Of a stretch of 64,000 nucleotides of DNA, positions 51,354-62,300 are shown one piece after another. The notes under the pieces were generated by a model that was not told where the DNA came from, searched no databases, and worked only from the letters and a program-made list of their open reading frames with translations. Source of the stretch: Cornus controversa (lineage: Eukaryota > Streptophyta > Magnoliopsida > Cornales > Cornaceae); the NCBI GenBank assembly GCA_026545225.1, contig CM048848.1:21058806-21122805 (forward strand), in the 5' to 3' direction. Both the position numbers and the translations under genes were made by a program. Each line of letters starts with the position of its first letter. Within the stretch, counting starts at the first letter, position 1.

Positions 51354-53580
51354 ATGGAGCAGCCAGTGACTTCATTCCTTTGGCACCCTTTTGTCTTCTC
51401 TTTTCTTGCCATATTTTTGATAGCATTCCTCATCAAGAAATGGCTCTTCAATGCTTCTACAATCAACGAACACCTACCACCTTCACCACCAAAGCTCCCA
51501 ATTGTAGGAAACTTCCACCAACTGGGCTTACTCCCTCACCGCTCACTCCGATCTTTGGCTCAACGACATGGGCCTCTCATGCTTCTTCACCTCGGCAGCA
51601 CGCCGACACTCATTGCCTCGTCCGCTGACGCTGCTCGAGAGGTCATGAAAACACATGATCTTGTCTTTTCAAACAGGCCGAAATCTAAGGTCGCTCAACG
51701 GCTTCTCTACGATTATAAGGACGTGGCCGTGGCCCCTTATGGTGAATTCTGGAGGCAGATGAAAAGCATTTTTGTGCTCCAGCTTCTAAGTAATAGAAGA
51801 GTCCAGTCTTTTCATATTGTCAGAGAAGAAGAAACAGCCCTCCTGATGAAGAAGATTGAAGAGTCATCTTCTTCGTCCTCGGCATTGAATTTAAGTGAAA
51901 TATTCACGTTGCTAACGAATGATGTGGTATGTAGGGCGGCTTTTGGGAGGAAGTACAGTGGAGGGGAAAGTGGGAAGAAGTTTCTGCTGCTATTGAAGGA
52001 ATTCTTAGGGTTATTGGGTAGTTTTGATGTTGGGGCCTTCATTCCATGTCTAGCATGGATCAATCATGTCACTGGTTTTTATGCTAATGTTGACAGAGTT
52101 GCAAAAGAGATTGATGAATTCCTGGAGCAAGTAGTTGAAGAGCGTATGAATGTCCAGAAAAGGAAGAGTAATGGCGATGAGAGAGTTGAAGATGAAGGCA
52201 GGGAGGATTTCCTTGATATTTTGCTTAGGATCCATAAAGACAATACTGCTGGTCTTTCCATTGATAGAGATTCCATCAAAGCTCTCATCTTGGTGAGGAT
52301 CTCTCTCTCTTTCTCTCTCTCTCTAAGTGGCAAATTAGATTTTTTCATTAGAGAACCAGCAAGGTACATAACAACACACTCTCCTAAGGAGTGGAGACAA
52401 TACAAATAAACCATACAAATGAAATATCCGAATCAGAGAATGGCAAAGGAATAAAAAAAAAGAGAAATCAGCAAAAATATCTCAGAATTAGCTGTAGTAT
52501 ATAAATCTTGGTGCGATGACAAGCTCTCACTCAAAGCGGTATGTCTTGGGCTCGCAGAAAGGAAAGAGGCTTCAACTGTATGCCAGCTTTCCAAACTTTG
52601 AGCAATCCAGTTAATGTAGTCTTCCTAGAGATATTTCCCAATTACTAGCCTTACCAGATATATTCAACTAGCCTCGCGAATCTGATCCAATCCAGTGAGA
52701 TCAATTTTTAATGCAAAGAGCATTGAACAAGTCTCAACTTTTCAATGAAAACCGAATGGAACTTTATCTATAGTGTATAGTGGACTTTGCACAAATTAGT
52801 AATCCATTCTAAAAATTTCTTTAGGCTGTATTAACAAAAGACCAATCTAGCACAACCCTTTACAAATCTATGTTGTGTGCGTGTGCACTACGGCTAGTTG
52901 AAAGGATATTCACATACATTGAACAAACTTTACTAACCATCTAAAATTGCTTCATATTCTGATTCCTGTAGGACACCTTTTCTGCTGGAACTGATACCAC
53001 CTCCACAGTCCTAGAATGGGCCATGACAGAGCTATTGAGACACCAGAGGGTCATGAATAAAGTGCAAAATGAAGTGAGAGAGATTCTTGAAGGCAAACCA
53101 CACATAACAGCTGATGATCTGGAGGAAATGCACTACCTTAAAGCAGTGATCAAAGAAACTCTTCGATTGCATCCTCCTATCCCATTACTCGTTCCACATG
53201 AAGCGAGAGAAGATGTCAGAGTAATGGGCTATGACGTTGCAGCCGGAACAATGGTTATTATCAATGCTTGGGCAATAGGAAGAGACCCCATGTCATGGGT
53301 TGAACCTGAAGAGTTTCAGCCTGAGAGATTCTTGAATTCTTCTATAGATTTCAGAGGGCATGACTTTGAATTGATTCCATTTGGAGCTGGCAGGAGGGGC
53401 TGCCCAGGGACCTCTTTCGCAATGGCCACCAATGAGTTTGTGTTAGCAAATCTCGTGCACAAGTTCGATTGGGCATTGCCTGGTGGAGCCAAGGGAGAAT
53501 ATCTGGACATGACTGAATGCACTGGTGCTACAATCGGCAGAAAAATACCTCTCCTTGCTGTTGCAACTCCATGTTCTTGA
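51354..53580 (+). CDS. Cytochrome P450, CYP71 family (CYP71A-like), two exons
   Basis: Exon 1 is 51354-52292 (313 codons), the intron 52293-52971 (GTGAGG to TGTAG, phase 0), and exon 2 52972-53580, giving 515 residues, the usual P450 length. The start is set at MEQPVTSF because an N-terminal membrane anchor (residues about 6-28) follows at once. Then come the Pro hinge ([13 protein letters not shown]), the C-helix WRQMKS, the I-helix SAGTDTT at the start of exon 2, KETLRLHPP (ExxR), QPERF, and the heme site [10 protein letters not shown] with its Cys. Such enzymes are ER-anchored monooxygenases using NADPH-P450 reductase in specialised metabolism. The single intron before the I-helix is typical of the CYP71 clan. 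No stops or frameshifts; substrate unknown. No partner genes are nearby. Confidence 0.93.
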
Positions 53581-54958
53581 TAGTGTAATCTGGGACATTG
53601 TCATGTTTGTTGTTTGTTTCCTGTTTCAAGAGTAAAACATACTTACAAAGTGTGTGTAAATATAGACCAAGTATTATTAGCTTAAAGCATTATATATTGG
53701 AATGTGAATTAGATAATCTGAACTAAAATCCTAAAGAAACTCTTCTGACTTGTCACATTTGTTTGTGTTTTACTCATCTTGTCTGATATAGATGAAGGAA
53801 TACATATATACTGAACGGAAAGCTTGAAGGAAAATTTCACTTGGATACAGGATGCTCTCAAGGTGATTTACCCAGTAAATAATTTTTCCAGTTAATGATA
53901 AAATATTTAGAACTCAATCAACACAAGTGACAAAATGAAACATCATCACTATTAGAAAGAGCTTAATGAGTCCAAGTAACTGCAGTAATTTGGAATATGG
54001 AATTCCCTGGCTGAAATGTTTTGGGATATGTGGAAGGCGAAAGAGAACGGGCCTCCTATTCCGACCCACCCGGCCAATATGGGGAACCGCCCACATTAAC
54101 CCAAACTCGTGTCTCCCTGGTTCTTTTAACCCATACCAGAAGCCCATCTAAACCCTGGCAGTCCAGTTTGCCCCAATGAGAACACGAGAGGAATTTATTA
54201 GACAATAAAAAGATAGAAGCAAGAAATGAGAATGAAAAAGCTACACAGATATCTCAAAACGTATACATATTAGACCTGTAGTAGCAAGAGATCATAGGAA
54301 GATTGAAGACTCTCATTCCACAAATATGTAATAAAAATCTCTCTCTCTCTCTCTCTTTATTATTGCATTTCATGTTACATATCGGTCAAACAAAATATAA
54401 TAATAATCCAAATATTAACATTAATTATAATTAATAAGACTGTTGTTTTTGAATTGCAAGTAATGTTGAGATGATGGTCCATTCACTCATTATGTCTGTT
54501 ATAAATTTAAGCTCGTTCGCTGATACAAAACAAAATAAAAATTTTACATTCATATATTAACACATTTTTAATTTTTTTTTCTCTTTTTGAGGTAAATCAA
54601 GATAAGACTCAATAATATAAAAAAAAAATTGCTTAAAAGTGTACACTCTCTCTCACACAGTGATAATATAATACACTAAATCAAAACAGTGATATATATT
54701 ACTTTTGCTTTCTGCTAATTGAATAAACAATATTATCTTTTTGCTCTTTAACCAAACAGTTTCGTTTTGCAACTTTTAACCATCAGAATATGCACTTCAT
54801 CCATCAGAATCACAATAATCATCATTATAGCATTAGCATATGCACTTCATCCATCAGAATCACAATAACCACAATTAAAGAAAAGAAAAAAAAATTAAAC
54901 CAAACATTATATGTTGATACACTTTCGTTATATATGATAAACATTGTTATTCCCATAA
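53581..54958. other. Intergenic downstream of the P450 gene
   Basis: No gene recognised. A CT run lies at about 54337-54357. A 30-bp direct repeat (ATATGCACTTCATCCATCAG...) starts at 54788 and 54838. The ORFs near 53914-54151 have no known similarity. No clear AATAAA signal was seen within 150 bp of the P450 stop. Confidence 0.55.
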
Positions 54959-55411
54959 TCAAAACCATTGACCAAAGGTGTATATTCTTAACATCTGATT
55001 AAGAATAAAATCACTCAGTAAGGTGAACCTCAAGTGTTTGAAACAACAGTAAACAGAGGATGAGAAAGAAAACGAAAAAGAGCAGAAAATCATATAAGAA
55101 TCAAAGGAATTTGAACTGAAACCTAATCTGAGCCCCTGCCCATACCCAAACCCGACCCCAACACCACAACCCATCCCAATCCCAAAAACCATCTTGAGAT
55201 GGTTCTATGGCCACCCACCATAACCAACTCTTCCAACTAACCCGAAGCGTACTCCGACTCCACATCCAATTCCGGCACCGCCTTTGAGACCCACCACCGT
55301 TTCCTCTATCTTCTGGCCACTATCTTGGAGGAATCCGGTAATGGAGAACCCCTTTTCTTTGTGCTTTCTCTTCTTTCTCTTCATTCCCTTCCAAAAGGAA
55401 TTAGTGTCCAC
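54959..55411 (-). pseudogene. Glycine-rich protein gene fragment (possibly TGD5-like) with one nonsense codon
   Basis: On the minus strand one frame reads KGFSITGFLQDSGQKIEETV, then alternating Gly/Val/Cys (GAGIGCGVGVRFGLVGRVGY), GGWP, a TAG at 55205-55207, NHLKMVFGIGMGCGVGVGF and GYGQG, ending near 54959. The frame is the same on both sides of TAG, so a single base change explains the break. Gly-rich hydrophobic segments of this style occur in plant membrane proteins such as TGD5 of the chloroplast lipid-transfer system; the match is from memory and unsure. The first ATG is at 55382-55384. An AG acceptor-like site just upstream suggests that an earlier exon is missing or elsewhere. Could be a pseudogene or a sequence error. 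Confidence 0.45.
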
Positions 55412-56733
55412 CTACTGAATTTCATTTATGTAATTGGTTTTGGGCTTCATGAGTGGTGAATCTGCTGGAATATTTTGAAAAGAGAAGTGTATAGTGAATT
55501 TTAACTCAGATGGTTAGGTGGGGGTAGCCTTAGCAAATATTTTGAGAACAGATTGTGGTTTTGGAACAAAGAAACTTCTCACCTGATCTTTGAGATGAAC
55601 AGAGATGTCGGACCGGGATCAAGCAACAGCTCCAGTGGCCATTGTAGGTGTGTCGATAGCCACGCCAGACCGGTCGGCTTCGTCTTCCAGATCTAGCCAA
55701 TAGCTCGTCACCAGACCGGAGTGGAGCCAGTTGGGTTCTTAAGATGTCGAGAGCTTCATCTGCCGGATCTAGCCATTCAAGTCAAGCCAACAACTCGTTG
55801 GGTTTAGCCGGATCTAGCAAGTTGGGTTCGGCTGGAGTGGAGCAAGTTGGGTTCGTTCAGATCTAGTCGTTCAGCTCGTTGCCAAACCGGAGTGGAGCAA
55901 ATGGTGAAGGTTTCACAGCCATTGATGGTGTGTTAGAAAGAGGTCGTGGAAAGAGAGAGAGGGGGAGAGAGTGATGGTGTCTGAAATGAGAGAGAGAGAC
56001 ATTTACGGATATAATGATGGGAATGTTATTTTAGGGGTATTAGGTAAATGTTTAAATTTGAATTTAGGTGGGAGTGAATCGTGACCGTTGATTGAAGATA
56101 GGGAGAGTAATTTTAGACAGTAGATAGGCATAGATATTTTAAACCGTTAGATGAATTTTTTAAACATTTTTTACCGTTAGATGATGAATTTTTTTGGGTG
56201 GGAGATTCAAACACAAAGCTAAAATGCTATATATATATATATATGTTTGTGGGTTGTATAAACTATTTGCATATACTCTGTTAGTGGAGATGGTGCTTCA
56301 CAACTCTGCCTATACTAAGGTTCAGAAATTGTGCTTCACAACTTCTCATCACCCGACCAACCAAACCCAAACCAAATCCAAAATATTATTTGTTTTCGTA
56401 CATCCAAAATTACATTCCTATTTCGACAAAACTCTAATTTAGCTTTGGATCCTAAAAGAATAAAGACAAAAAAGAAAATCATATTTAATTTCAAGGATGT
56501 TACACCAACTCTGCCTCTCCACCCACCATTGCCCATCAATTGGTACTTTCCCAAAAATCAATTGTGCCTTCTTCTTCTTCTTCTTCTTAAAGGTCAACAG
56601 CCAAGAATGGTGCGTCCATATATGACCATGTTTAATTTAAGATCTCTGTGGTTTCTTTCATAAGCTTCTCTCTCTCCATAGTCTAACTCTCTCTCTCTCT
56701 AGGACTCCCCTATAGTCCCTCTTTCTTCTTTAA
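55412..56733. other. Intergenic with repeated GC-richer stretch, no recognised gene
   Basis: 55600-55920 has short repeated phrases (CCGGAGTGGAGC, AGTTGGGTTC, AGATCTAG) but no long ORF. 55930-56190 is GA-rich, then AT-rich, with two ACCGTTAGATGA motifs. A TA run lies near 56229-56244. It could hold a leader or upstream exon of the glycine-rich gene, but nothing proves this. Confidence 0.45.
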
Positions 56734-57236
56734 GGGCTTGTTTGGATTGATGGAATTGGAAGGAAAAGAAAAGAAAGAGAGAGTATTTTTTTGTGTTTGG
56801 ATTGTCATTAGTAAGAGAAAATAAAGGATTATGAGTGATTTGGAGGGATAACTTATTCCTCTAAATCTCTCATATGTTATCCTCTCAAAAGTGGAAAGAT
56901 TTGAAAAGAAATGATAAGAATAAATGAATCTAGTGAATCTTTCATAATATTAAAAATAATCCTAGCATTTTAAAGAACAAAATTTAAAAGACATTTGGGT
57001 ATATCTTGTAATATAAGCACAAAAGGGCATGATAGTAAATTGATTAAAATGGTTTCTTTTCTTTTCTCTCTATTACCTTTTCCAAACAAGAATGCAATCA
57101 TTTTCTTTCTTTTCCTTTATAATTTATCCAAACATGAATATATGTTATACTCTCTTTTCTTTTCTTTCTTTTCTTTTCTCTCATAACAAACGTTATCATT
57201 TCTTTTCTTTTCTCTCATGTTTATCCAAACAAAGCC
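56734..57236. mobile_element. Tourist-like (PIF/Harbinger) MITE, TAA duplication
   Basis: The left end GGGCTTGTTTGGAT and the inverse of the right end (GGCTTTGTTTGGAT, from ATCCAAACAAAGCC) form terminal inverted repeats. TAA flanks both sides (56731-56733 and 57237-57239). 503 bp, rich in TTTTCTTTTC runs with internal repeats of ATCCAAACA. No coding capacity. Confidence 0.8.
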
Positions 57237-57239
57237 TAA

Positions 57240-57759
57240 GATCTTCTACTCTCTCTCTTTTAAAAACATATGTCTCTCTCTTCTTTATGAGTCTTTCCCT
57301 CTCTATTTACTCTCTTTCTTACCGTGCATGTGTATATATAAAGAAGGAATCCAGAACAGGAATATGACTGTCTTTCATTCTATTTCTCTCTCTACAAGTT
57401 TTCTCTCCCCGAGTAACTTTAGACGAAGTGCACACAGTGTGTTTGTGCAATTTCTCTCTCTAGAAGGTGTTAGAGGGCAATGTTGGAGATGGTTTACTGA
57501 TTCGCTGGAGAAAAGGTCTGAATGGCAATATGTCACCTGAACAACATCAGAACCGTGGTGCTCAATCGCGCCAACGGTGAACACTCCCGATTGTGGATGA
57601 CTCTCGTGCCTCATTCCACTGTAAAATCATGGAAATCGTGTGTCACAGTGATTCACACTAGTGACACAACAGTAATACCGAGAAAATGGTTGATGGAGAA
57701 TTCAAAATAATAAAAGCATAAGAGTAATTTCTTTATAATAATAATATAATATATTAACA
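57240..57759. other. Intergenic, CT-rich, no recognised gene
   Basis: CTCTCT runs around 57250-57460. A small ORF at 57522-57710 (HLNNIRTVVLNRANGEHS) has no known similarity. It may be a decayed exon, but nothing supports a function. Confidence 0.4.
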
Positions 57760-57768
57760 TATATCTTT

Positions 57769-58754
57769 GGCAAAAGGGTCAAAACCCCTATACTATATTT
57801 TGGACCATATCACACTCTCACATTTGCAAAAGTGAACAAATTACCCTCTCTTGCACATATTATTATTTTCTATGACCATTTTACCCTTCCTATTATTATA
57901 AAAAATAAAGAACAATTGAGAGAAGAGAGGTTTTCTTCATATAAAGTTATATAAATTTTCAGAAAAAAAAAGCACAATTACATAATAAAAAAATTTAGAT
58001 TTTTTTTTTTCAAGAAATTTTTCCAATGAAAAGAGAGGGGTTTTTTTATATTAAGTTTTTCTTTACCTTAATAAAAAAAAAAAAGAGGAGTTTCTTTCTG
58101 GAAAAAAAATTCCGAAAATTATTTCCGAGAAAGAAACTAAATATGCACAATAATAATAATTTCCAGATTTTTTTTATTTTTTCAAAAATTGTATTATTTT
58201 CATAAATTCTCTCTTTCTAATGGAAAAGTTCCAGAAACAATTTCTGAAAAAAAAAATCAAAAAATTTTTAGTAAGTAATTGTGCATATTTAGTTTTGTTC
58301 CTCGAAAATTTTTTCTGAAATTTTTTTCCCGAAAAAAAATTCCTCATTTTCTTGTTAAAGTAAAAAAAATACTTGACATAAAGAAACCCTTCTTTCTAAT
58401 GGAAATTTTTTCAGAAAACAAAGAAAAAATCCAAAAACTTTTCTTATGTAATTGTGCATTTTTTACTTAATTTCTTTTTTCCAAAAATGTTTTTTTTGAG
58501 AAAAAAAGCAACTCTATTTTTTATTAAGGTAAAAAAAAACTGAATATAAAAAACCTTTCTTTTCTTTATTGTTCTTTATTTTTTTATAATAATGAAAAGG
58601 GTAAAATGATCATAGAAAATGATAATATGTGCAAGATAGAGTAATTTGTTCTCACTTTTGCAAATGTAAGGGTATGATCGAAATGGTCCAAAATATAGCA
58701 TAGGGGGGCTTCTTTTACCTTTTTAAAAGCACAAGGGTTTTTGGCCCTTTTGCC
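57769..58754. mobile_element. Mutator-type MITE with 9-bp duplication
   Basis: Flanked by TATATCTTT at 57760-57768 and 58755-58763. The ends GGCAAAAGGG and CCCTTTTGCC extend into inverted arms of about 170-200 bp (left: CTATATTTTGGACCAT, TTGCACATATTATTATTTTC; right: inverse of the same with a roughly 35-bp insertion). Long terminal inverted repeats and a 9-bp duplication are the Mutator signature. The centre is A/T-rich with repeated TTCCGAAAA- and TTTCTGAAA-like motifs. No transposase. Confidence 0.85.
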
Positions 58755-58763
58755 TATATCTTT

Positions 58764-59504
58764 ATCACGATAAAAATATTTTTTAATATAATACATTAAT
58801 ATATTATACTATTATTATTTTAAATTGCAATTTTTACTACAAGAAAAATGATAAAGATAACTTTATCATGATTGACGTGGCTGATCCACGTTCACAATTT
58901 AAAAGGTAATTTATTAATTCTTTATTTATTGTTTTTGAAAGAACAACGTAAAAAAAAAAAAAAAGTTTTCATCACGGAATTGTTATGGTTATATATATAT
59001 ACTAGTTTAAATACACAGGAGCCTCTAATTATTTTTAAATATATACATATATATTGTATATGACTTTATGTACATATATTAGATGGACATGTGGTTCATG
59101 TTGTTGCATTTTGTGCTCAAAATATTAGAAGATCAATTTAGATGGTCCTAAGTGTGGCGTGTTGCCCTAGTGGTAAGGGGTCAGGCCTTAAATGCCCATC
59201 GACCCATTCTATAATTGTGACTACGACTTCTTTCCTCCACTAACTAGTGAATCTAACATTCTTGCCTCCTACATCAAGTAGTAAAAAATAACTAAGTAGT
59301 TAATCTAATTTTGTCAAATTCCGTCACCAACACCCCTACTGATTTTTGTTGTATATCACATACACCCTTTTCTACCAAAAGTAGACATGTCACTTTTTCA
59401 TAGTGAAATGACCATAGTACTCTTTGACTTCTGACCTAACCCTTTTGAATACTAAAATTATTCATTTAATCCTGTCTAATGGACCAAAATGCCCCTCTCA
59501 ATAG
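58764..59504. other. AT-rich spacer with an orphan CACTA-like end and a SINE-like stretch
   Basis: ACTACAAGAAAAATGA at 58836-58851 matches the terminus of the CACTA element at 41719 but has no partner end nearby. At 59162-59173 TTGCCCTAGTGG resembles a polymerase III A box, with a poor B-box candidate (CATCGACCC) at 59198-59206. No genes. Confidence 0.4.
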
Positions 59505-59920
59505 CCCTATATATATATACTATAATATATATAACTTATATATATAATTATTTATCTCCATGAGTAATAATGTTAACGTAAAATAAGAAATAATTAAATT
59601 TCTCTTCCTTTTTCTCTATATATATACTATAAAATATATGACCTATATATATAATTATTTATTTTCATAAGTAATAATGTTAACATAAAATAAAAAATTA
59701 ATTAAATTTCCCTTTCCTTTTTTATATCTATCTATATATGTACACACACTATAATATATACAACCTACATCTAATTATTTATTTCCATAAATAGTAATGT
59801 TAACATAAAATAAAAAAGTAATTAAATTTCTCTTTCTTTTCCCTATCTATCTATATATATACTATAATATATATAACCAATATATATAATTATTTATTTC
59901 CATAAATAATATTGTGGTCT
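59505..59920. repeat. Tandem repeat, four units of about 108-121 bp
   Basis: ACTATAATATATATAAC-type segments start near 59519, 59627, 59748 and 59859. Each is followed by ATAATTATTTAT, TAATGTTAACATAAAATAA and AATTAAATTTCTCTT; the last unit is cut short. Units differ by substitutions and small indels in the TA and CTAT runs. Confidence 0.85.
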
Positions 59921-60439
59921 TACTATGTTATTCCAAATTAGACATGTATCTTATCACTAAAAATCCGAAGCTACTTAATATAGCTACTTAATCACGGTGC
60001 ATGGGCTCAAAAAAAATCATTTAAAATATAGCTACTTAATCATTAACACTCACATAGAGCCGGTTGGTCAAAATAAAGACATATATATGTGTGTTTTCAA
60101 TCAAGATAATATTGTAATATACATCACTATCATACACCATCATCACATAATCCCCTCACACACTCAATCCCACCCCAAAGCCAATGATCTGACCCACTGC
60201 TCATCCCTCACCCTGCAGTTGTAGATATCTTCTATTTAGATCTACTTCACAATGAATACCTCGAAGTCCCACTGTCGCTTTAAGTTTGCCCTTTATAGTT
60301 GGTCCAACCGGAGGAGAACTCATCACAACCCTCTACCAAACCATCAGCCGCACCACCAACAACTTCAACTCTGTCAACATCACCCGCAACCCAAGCACGA
60401 ATGATATCTACTTTCGTTCCCCGGCACTAACTCCCCCTC
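59921..60439. other. Spacer with a short exon-like ORF next to a copia LTR
   Basis: A frame from about 60281 to 60442 reads VGPTGGELITTLYQTIS and NDIYFRSPALTPPL before TAG. It has a less AT-rich, coding-like composition and ends at the copia LTR border. No family recognised. Upstream DNA is AT-rich without genes. Confidence 0.35.
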
Positions 60440-60685
60440 TGTAGAGTTTCAAATATTTAGAGAATTGCTGCCTTTCCTTAAACATAAGTATAGGCATGTA
60501 TTTATAATGATGTAAAATATATTCTATTACAACCAAACCATGAAAGATAAAGCAGAGGAATACATTTGAATTTAAATTGATTATATATCTAAACAAACTT
60601 ATTAAGGATCCTATGAAAGTATTTGAACTGGTCTTCGTGTAACTCCTTTGAGCCACTAGTTGTTGTTGTGGATAAGTCTCTAACA
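60440..60685 (-). repeat. 3' LTR of the second copia element
   Basis: On the minus strand starts TGTTAGAGAC right after the polypurine tract and ends AACTCTACA (246 bp), with TATAAATACATG (about 60495-60506) as TATA signal. It cannot be checked against a 5' LTR. Confidence 0.6.
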
Positions 60686-60700
60686 TGTCCCCTCAAGCTT

Positions 60701-62300
60701 AACTGGGCAAAGGCAATGTTCAGCTTGTCAGGAATGAGAGAGAACTGAGATAAGGATAGCAGCTTGGTGAAGATGTCAGCTACCTGATCTTTGGTAGAAA
60801 TGAAGCGGATATCTAATGTACCACGAGCAACCATATCTCAAACAAAATGAAAATCTATCTCGACATGTTTGGTTCAAGCATGGAAAACTGGATTTGAGGA
60901 TAAATATGTTGCACCAATATTGTCACACGAAAGAATGGGAGTTATAGAAGGAAGCGACTCAAGTTCAGTTAGAAGATAACATAACCATGAGATCTCAGCT
61001 GCGGTATTTGCTAAGGATTTATATTCAACTTCGGTGCTTGACTAGGCTACAGTAGCTTGCTTCTTGCAACTCCAAGAAATTAGATTGTCCTCAAGAAAGA
61101 CACAATAGCCTCCTATGGAGCATCTATCGTCACCACTACCTGCCCAATCTGTATCAAAGTAGGCTTGTAATGAAAGGGATCGTGACCTGTGAAATTGGAG
61201 GCCAAAATCCACAGTTTGCTTAAGGTAGCGCAGAAAGCGCTTGGTTAACTGCCAGTGGAGTGTTGTTGGTTTGTGAAGAAATTGGGATTTCTTGTTAACC
61301 GTGAATGCTATATCTGGTCTAGTGATGTAGAGATATTGAAAAGCACCAATAGTGCTTCTGTAAAGTGTTGGATCCAAAAATGTTTCACTTTCCTAAGCCA
61401 AAAGTTTTGTGGATGTGGCCATAGGAGAATGAACCAGTTTTGCTTCTAACATATTGGTGCATTTCAATATATCCATAATGTATCGATGTTGAGATATAAT
61501 GAACCCCTTGGAATTTTGAATTATTTCAACACCAAGAAAAAAATAGAGCGGACCCAAATTTTTAACAGCAAATTCATTGTGTAAAGCTGATATAAATCAT
61601 CAATAGCCGTCCGTTTATTACTTGTGATGAGAATATCGTCCACATATATAAGCATAAATATTTTGACTGTGGAAGATGTATAAACAAACAAGGAAGTGTC
61701 AGATCAAGTACCTTTAAAACCAAGAGCAAGAAGCTTATTGCTAAGTCTTTCGAACCAAGCCCGTGGGGCTTGTTTAAGACCATGCAAAGCTTTTTTGTAA
61801 TTTACATACATGGTTTAGGTACTGGGGATGAAGAAAACCAGGGGGCTGAGACATATACACTTCCTTTGATAAATTCCCATGAAGGAAAGCATTTTGAATA
61901 TTTATTTAATGAATGGCCCAACCAGCTAAGATAGCTAAAGAAAGAATGGTGTGTACCATTATAGGCTTAACAACAGGGCTAAATGTTTCACCAAAATCAA
62001 TACCTGGTTGTTGATGATAGCCTTTGGCAACAAGATGCGCATTATAGTGTTCAATATTACCATCCGCATGTCATTTGATATGAAACACCCACTTTGAGCC
62101 AATGATGTTACAAGTTGAAGTAGGAGGAACCAGGGTCCATATTTGATTTTTTAGCAATGCATTAAATTCAATATTCATTGCTTGATGCCATAATGGATCT
62201 TTAATGGTTGTGGTATAGCAGATAGGCTCAGTAGGCTGTTGAGAAGATTCAGTAAAGAGAACTCATGGGATTGGATGTCAAATTATACCTTCAGGAAGGT
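60701..62300 (-). pseudogene. Reverse transcriptase and RNase H of the second copia element
   Basis: Minus-strand pieces in order: YVDDIL with its two Asp codons at 61634-61639, LYRSTIGAFQYLYITRPDIA and YFDTDWAGSGDD (61042-61377), and STKDQVADIFTKLL (about 60755-60800). The RNase H motif reads FDTDW where copia elements usually have DAD-type residues. Stops and shifts are frequent (for example near 61038, 60838 and 61710). The region 61790-62300 covers the linker and N-terminal reverse transcriptase but is poorly preserved. Not functional. Confidence 0.78.

Noticed and set aside
53914..54151. Small ORFs on both strands downstream of the P450 gene
   Set aside because: No similarity, no conserved motif and mutual overlap; likely chance ORFs in a GC-richer patch.
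59155..59215. A tRNA gene or clear SINE
   Set aside because: A plausible A box is present but the B box is poor and no cloverleaf can be drawn; kept only as a weak SINE-like note.
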